From JACKJK01 sp046159835 (GTDB lineage: Bacteria > Pseudomonadota > Alphaproteobacteria > Rhizobiales > Tepidamorphaceae): a stretch of DNA of 64,000 bases. Position 1 is the first letter of the stretch; each line of letters opens with the position of its first letter. The notes beneath the pieces were generated by a model that saw only the letters and a list, made by a program, of their open reading frames with translations, did no database searches and was not told the DNA's origin. Positions 60,350 to 64,000 of this stretch are shown one piece after another. The position numbers and the translations under genes are program-made. Location: positions 1,488,001 to 1,552,000 of the forward strand of contig NZ_JBJXCY010000001.1 of the NCBI RefSeq assembly GCF_046159835.1, in the 5' to 3' direction.

Positions 60350-61792
60350 TCAAACCAGCATGGACATGGGGTTCTCGATGTAGCGCTTCACCAATCCGAT
60401 GACTTCCGCCGAAAGCGCCCCGTCGAGGCAGCGATGGTCGGAGGTCAGCGTGATGCTCATGATCGTCGCAACCGCCAGCGCGCCATCCTTCACCACCGGG
60501 CGCTGCTCGCCCGCGCCAACCGCAAGGATCGAGGCGTGCGGCGGGTTGATGACGGCGGTGAAGTCTTTCACGCCGAACATGCCGAGGTTGGAAATCGCCG
60601 TGGTGCCGCCCTGGTATTCCTCGGGCTTCAGCTTCTTGTCGCGCGCACGGCCAGCAAGGTCCTTCATCTCGTTTGAAATCGTGGACAGCGACTTTTCCTC
60701 CGCCCGGCGGATGATCGGCGTGATCAGCCCGTTGCCCGGCAGCACGGTCGCGACGCCGATATCGACGTTCTTGTGGCGCACCATGGCACTCTCGGTCCAC
60801 GAGACATTGGCGGCAGGCTTCGCCTTGAGCGCCATCGCCATGGCCTTGATGACCATGTCGTTGACTGAAATCTTGTACGCCGGCTTGCCATCGACGTCCG
60901 GCGCGGCCGCGTTGAGCTGTGAACGCAGGGCCAGCAGCGCATCGATCTCGCAATCGAGCGTGATGTAGAAGGCCGGCACCTGCTGGCGTGCTTCCGTCAT
61001 CCGCTTGGCAATGGTCTTGCGCATCCCGTCGTGCGGGATCAACTCGTATGAGCCTTCGGCAAAGAGCTTGAGGACCTGGTCGTCCGACGGCGGCGCGGAA
61101 GAAGCCGCCTTGGCCGGCGCATCGGCCTTCTTGCCCTGTTCTGCCGCCTTGCCCGGCGCAGCTTTCGCCCCGCCCGAGCTGATCGCATCTTCCACGTCCT
61201 TCTTGACGATGCGGCCATGCGGGCCACTGCCCTTCACGGCGGACAGGTCGATGCCCTCGGCCTTGGCGATGCGGCGCGCGAGCGGCGAGGAAAAAATGCG
61301 CTCGCCCTTGTCGTCCTTCGGTGCGGGGCCTGCCTTCACGTCGTTGGGGACGGACGCGCCGCCACCGCTGGCGCGCGGCTGGGCACCGGCATCGTCCTTC
61401 TTCGCCGGTGCGGCGTTCTCGGACTTCTTCTCTGCGGCCTCTGCGGTCTTGCCTGCCTCGGCATCGGGCTTTGAATCCGCCTTGGCATCCGCTTTCGGCT
61501 TGGCCGGCGCGTCGCCACCGGACACTTCGTCCAGCGCGCTCTCGTCTTCGCCTTCTTCCAGCAGCAGCGCGATCAACTCGTTGACCTTCACCGCCTCGGT
61601 GCCTTCTTCGACGAGGATCTTGCCGACCTTTCCCTCGTCCACGGCCTCGACTTCCATCGTGGCCTTGTCGGTCTCGATCTCGGCGATCACGTCGCCGGAA
61701 TTGACCTCGTCACCTTCCTTCACGTGCCACTTGGCGAGCGTGCCCTCCTCCATGGTGGGCGACAGCGCGGGCATCAGGATCTTGATGGGCAT
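60350..61792 (-). CDS. pdhC: Pyruvate dehydrogenase E2, dihydrolipoyllysine acetyltransferase
   Basis: A 480-residue E2. Lipoyl domain at residues 1-80 with the lipoylated lysine in ETDKATMEVEAVDEG; an Ala/Pro/Lys-rich linker; peripheral subunit-binding domain (IFSSPLARRIAKAEGIDLSAVKGSGPHGRIVKKDV); and the catalytic domain with DHRCLDG near the C-terminus. It forms the core that binds E1 (pdhA, pdhB) and E3 (lpdA). Confidence 0.97.
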   Translation of the reverse strand: MPIKILMPALSPTMEEGTLAKWHVKEGDEVNSGDVIAEIETDKATMEVEAVDEGKVGKILVEEGTEAVKVNELIALLLEEGEDESALDEVSGGDAPAKPKADAKADSKPDAEAGKTAEAAEKKSENAAPAKKDDAGAQPRASGGGASVPNDVKAGPAPKDDKGERIFSSPLARRIAKAEGIDLSAVKGSGPHGRIVKKDVEDAISSGGAKAAPGKAAEQGKKADAPAKAASSAPPSDDQVLKLFAEGSYELIPHDGMRKTIAKRMTEARQQVPAFYITLDCEIDALLALRSQLNAAAPDVDGKPAYKISVNDMVIKAMAMALKAKPAANVSWTESAMVRHKNVDIGVATVLPGNGLITPIIRRAEEKSLSTISNEMKDLAGRARDKKLKPEEYQGGTTAISNLGMFGVKDFTAVINPPHASILAVGAGEQRPVVKDGALAVATIMSITLTSDHRCLDGALSAEVIGLVKRYIENPMSMLV

Positions 61793-61832
61793 TGTTTGCT
61801 TCGCTTCCGGTTCTGGCCGACGGCCGCACGTA

Positions 61833-63272
61833 TCAGAGGTAGAGGGTGCTCTTCACCGCCGCGACGACTTCATCGACGCTCGGCAGGGCAAGCTTTTCCA
61901 GGTTGGCAGCATAGGGCATGGGCACGTCCTTGCCGCAGACGCGGACCGGGGGCGCATCGAGCCAATCGAAGGCAAGCTCGGTGACGCGCATACCGATTTC
62001 CGCACCAACGCCGGACTGCGGCCAGCCTTCCTCGACGCTGATGACGCGGCCAGTCTTCTTCACCGACTTCACCACCGTCTCGATATCCATGGGGCGGATG
62101 GTGCGCAGGTCGATCACCTCGACCTGGATGCCGTCCTGGGCAAGTTTGTCGGCTGCCTTCATGGCGTAGGTCATGCCGATGCCGAAGGACACGATCGTCG
62201 CCGCATCACCTGACTTGACAACCTTGGCCCGCCCGATGGGGACGATCCAGTCCTCGACCTGCGGGACCGGGAAGGTCTGACCGTAGAGGATTTCGTTTTC
62301 GAGGAAGATGACCGGGTTCGGGTCGCGGATGGCGGCTTTCAGCAGGCCCTTGGCGTCGGCAGCCGTCCACGGCTGCACGACCTTGAGACCGGGAATCTGC
62401 GAATACCAGGCCGCATAGTCCTGGCTGTGTTGTGCACCGACGCGCGCAGCGGCGCCGTTCGGCCCACGGAACACGATGGGACAGCCCATCTGCCCGCCGG
62501 ACATGTAAAGCGTCTTGGCGGCGGAGTTGAGGATCTGGTCGATCGCCTGCATTGCGAAATTGAAGGTCATGAACTCGACGATGGGGCGCAGGCCCGTCAG
62601 CGCCGCACCGACGCCGAGACCGGCAAAGCCATGCTCGGTGATCGGCGTATCGATGACGCGCTTGGCGCTGAATTCATCCAGCAAGCCTTGCGTGATCTTG
62701 TAGGCGCCCTGGTACTCGGCAACTTCCTCGCCCATGACGAAGACATCGCCATCGCGGCGCATTTCCTCCGCCATCGCGTCACGCAGTGCCTCGCGCACCG
62801 TCGTGTCGGCCATTTCCGTGCCTTTGGGCACTTCCGTGTCCGCCGGCGGCTCTTCGCGGGTGAGCTGCGTCTGAACGGCGGGCGCGACGGGCGCATCCTG
62901 CGTGGCGAGATCGCCAGCGCGCGAGCCGTCACTCTCCGGCTTGCTCTCGGCTTCATCGTCCTCGCTCGAGGGTTCGGCCTTCGCCTCGCCGCCGGACTTG
63001 GGCGAAGCGTCGATGTCGTCGGCGGATTCGCCCTCGCCGAGAATGACGGCGATCGGCGTGTTCACCTTCACATTCTCGGTGCCCTCGGAAATGAGGATCT
63101 TGCCGAGCGTGCCCTCATCGACCGCCTCGACCTCCATGGTCGCCTTGTCGGTCTCGATTTCGGCAATCACGTCACCGGCGGTGATCGTGTCGCCTTCGGA
63201 TTTCACCCACTTGGCAAGCGTGCCCTCCTCCATGGTCGGGGACAGGGCTGGCATCAGGACTTCAGTCGGCAT
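61833..63272 (-). CDS. pdhB: Pyruvate dehydrogenase E1 beta subunit with N-terminal lipoyl domain
   Basis: A 479-residue subunit. The first 80 residues are a lipoyl domain with ETDKATMEVEAVDEG, followed by an acidic Glu/Ser/Pro linker of about 60 residues. The transketolase-like pyrimidine-binding and C-terminal domains begin at TTVREALRDAMAEEMRRDGDVFVMGEEVAEYQGAYK. The extra lipoyl domain on E1 beta is a known trait of alphaproteobacterial complexes. Precedes pdhC with a 40-base gap. Confidence 0.97.
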   Translation of the reverse strand: MPTEVLMPALSPTMEEGTLAKWVKSEGDTITAGDVIAEIETDKATMEVEAVDEGTLGKILISEGTENVKVNTPIAVILGEGESADDIDASPKSGGEAKAEPSSEDDEAESKPESDGSRAGDLATQDAPVAPAVQTQLTREEPPADTEVPKGTEMADTTVREALRDAMAEEMRRDGDVFVMGEEVAEYQGAYKITQGLLDEFSAKRVIDTPITEHGFAGLGVGAALTGLRPIVEFMTFNFAMQAIDQILNSAAKTLYMSGGQMGCPIVFRGPNGAAARVGAQHSQDYAAWYSQIPGLKVVQPWTAADAKGLLKAAIRDPNPVIFLENEILYGQTFPVPQVEDWIVPIGRAKVVKSGDAATIVSFGIGMTYAMKAADKLAQDGIQVEVIDLRTIRPMDIETVVKSVKKTGRVISVEEGWPQSGVGAEIGMRVTELAFDWLDAPPVRVCGKDVPMPYAANLEKLALPSVDEVVAAVKSTLYL

Positions 63273-63324
63273 CTTGTTCGTTTCCTCGCATGACGCGCGG
63301 TTTCAGCGCCGCGCACTGGGGCGC

Positions 63325-64000
63325 TCAGGCGTAGACGTCAGTCCACAGTTCCGACGGATCGGGCTCGGGGCTCGACTGGGCGAAATCGGCGGCTTCGGCC
63401 ACGGTCTCGCGGATCTTCTTGTCGATGGACTTCAGCTCGTCCTCGGACATGGAATGCTGGTCCAGCAGCCGCTTCTTCACCTGCTCGATGGGGTCATGCT
63501 CCTGACGCATCTTCTGCACCTCTTCCTTGGAGCGGTACTTCGCCGGATCGGACATGGAGTGGCCGCGATAGCGGTAGGTCAGCATTTCGAGAATGAACGG
63601 GCCCTTGCCGGAGCGCGCGTGTTCGATGGCGCGCTTCGCGGCGTCCTCGACGGCGCGCACGTCCATGCCGTCGACCTGCTCGCCGGGAATGTCGAAGGAC
63701 GCGCCGCGCTGGGACAGGTCCGTGGTGGACGAGGCACGGTTGATGCTCGTGCCCATGCCGTACTTGTTGTTTTCGATGACGTAGACGACCGGCAGGCTCC
63801 AGAGCTTGGCCATGTTGAAGCTCTCGTAGACCTGGCCCTGGTTGATGGCACCATCGCCGAGATAGGTCAGCGAGACCTTGCCGTCTTCCCGGTACTTGTT
63901 GGCGAAGGCGAGACCCGTGCCGAGCGACACCTGCGCACCGACGATACCATGGCCGCCGTAGAAACCCTTTTCCACGGAGAACATGTGCATCGAGCCGCCC
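63325..64000 (-). CDS. pdhA: Pyruvate dehydrogenase E1 alpha subunit, 5' end cut by window edge
   Basis: The C-terminal 225 residues of the thiamine-diphosphate-binding alpha subunit. The ThDP/Mg motif is GDGAINQGQVYESFNMAKLWSLPVVYVIENNKYGMGTS. Conserved YRYRGHSMSDPAKYRSKEE carries the regulatory-loop serines. About 120 residues and the start codon lie to the right of the window. First gene of the pdhA-pdhB-pdhC set seen here. Confidence 0.96.
   Translation of the reverse strand, partial: GGSMHMFSVEKGFYGGHGIVGAQVSLGTGLAFANKYREDGKVSLTYLGDGAINQGQVYESFNMAKLWSLPVVYVIENNKYGMGTSINRASSTTDLSQRGASFDIPGEQVDGMDVRAVEDAAKRAIEHARSGKGPFILEMLTYRYRGHSMSDPAKYRSKEEVQKMRQEHDPIEQVKKRLLDQHSMSEDELKSIDKKIRETVAEAADFAQSSPEPDPSELWTDVYA

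Overview
This is a GC-rich chromosomal window from an alphaproteobacterium, most likely of the order Hyphomicrobiales (Rhizobiales). Three things point there: the conserved dusB(nifR3)-ntrB-ntrC-ntrY-ntrX-trkA-trkH-hfq-hflX block, the PhyR-NepR-EcfG general stress response (GSR) locus, and a pyruvate dehydrogenase cluster whose E1 beta subunit carries a lipoyl domain. I see no prophage, insertion sequence or CRISPR array. One tRNA gene, tRNA-Ser(TGA), is present. Genus cannot be fixed from the sequence alone.

Region 1 (1-3.5 kb): the nearly complete beta subunit of an NAD-dependent formate dehydrogenase, then a GlxA-type AraC regulator. Region 2 (3.1-10.4 kb): an ECF11-type sigma factor RpoE with its zinc anti-sigma factor ChrR. 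Three promoters of the form TGATCC-N18-TAT serve rpoE-chrR-SDR, a DUF2177 membrane protein, and a membrane-lipid operon (FAD oxidoreductase, DUF1365 protein, cyclopropane-fatty-acid-synthase-like methyltransferase). The methyltransferase gene is broken by a single in-frame TAG. A lipid kinase and a PLDc_N small membrane protein follow. Region 3 (10.4-16.2 kb): a periplasmic iron cluster (two imelysin proteins, a di-haem oxidoreductase, a DUF1513 protein and a cysteine-rich protein), with an Irr-box-like palindrome upstream.

Region 4 (16.2-32 kb) is a general stress response island. It holds nepR-ecfG and phyR, two HisKA_2/HWE histidine kinases, and many small stress or membrane proteins (CsbD, PRC-barrel, DUF883, DUF1328, DUF3309, a 24-residue peptide). 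It also has an AI-2E-family permease and a PaoABC-like molybdenum aldehyde oxidoreductase operon. At least eight intergenic sites match the EcfG promoter GGAAC-N16/17-(C)GTT. One of them drives no protein: it faces a roughly 115-nt segment ending in a strong intrinsic terminator and exposing several CCCC motifs, a candidate EcfG-dependent small RNA lying between the two kinase genes.

Region 5 (32-64 kb) is housekeeping. It contains a small cysteine-rich exported protein, tRNA-Ser, rlpA, a D-Ala-D-Ala carboxypeptidase, tmk-holB-metG-tatD-MBL hydrolase, mazG, hflX-hfq, trkH-trkA, ntrX-ntrY-ntrC-ntrB-dusB, ispDF-cinA, a COQ10-like protein, lipA, two GlsB/YeaQ proteins, and lpdA-GNAT-YdcH-(45-aa ORF)-pdhC-pdhB-pdhA. 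The last gene runs off the right edge.
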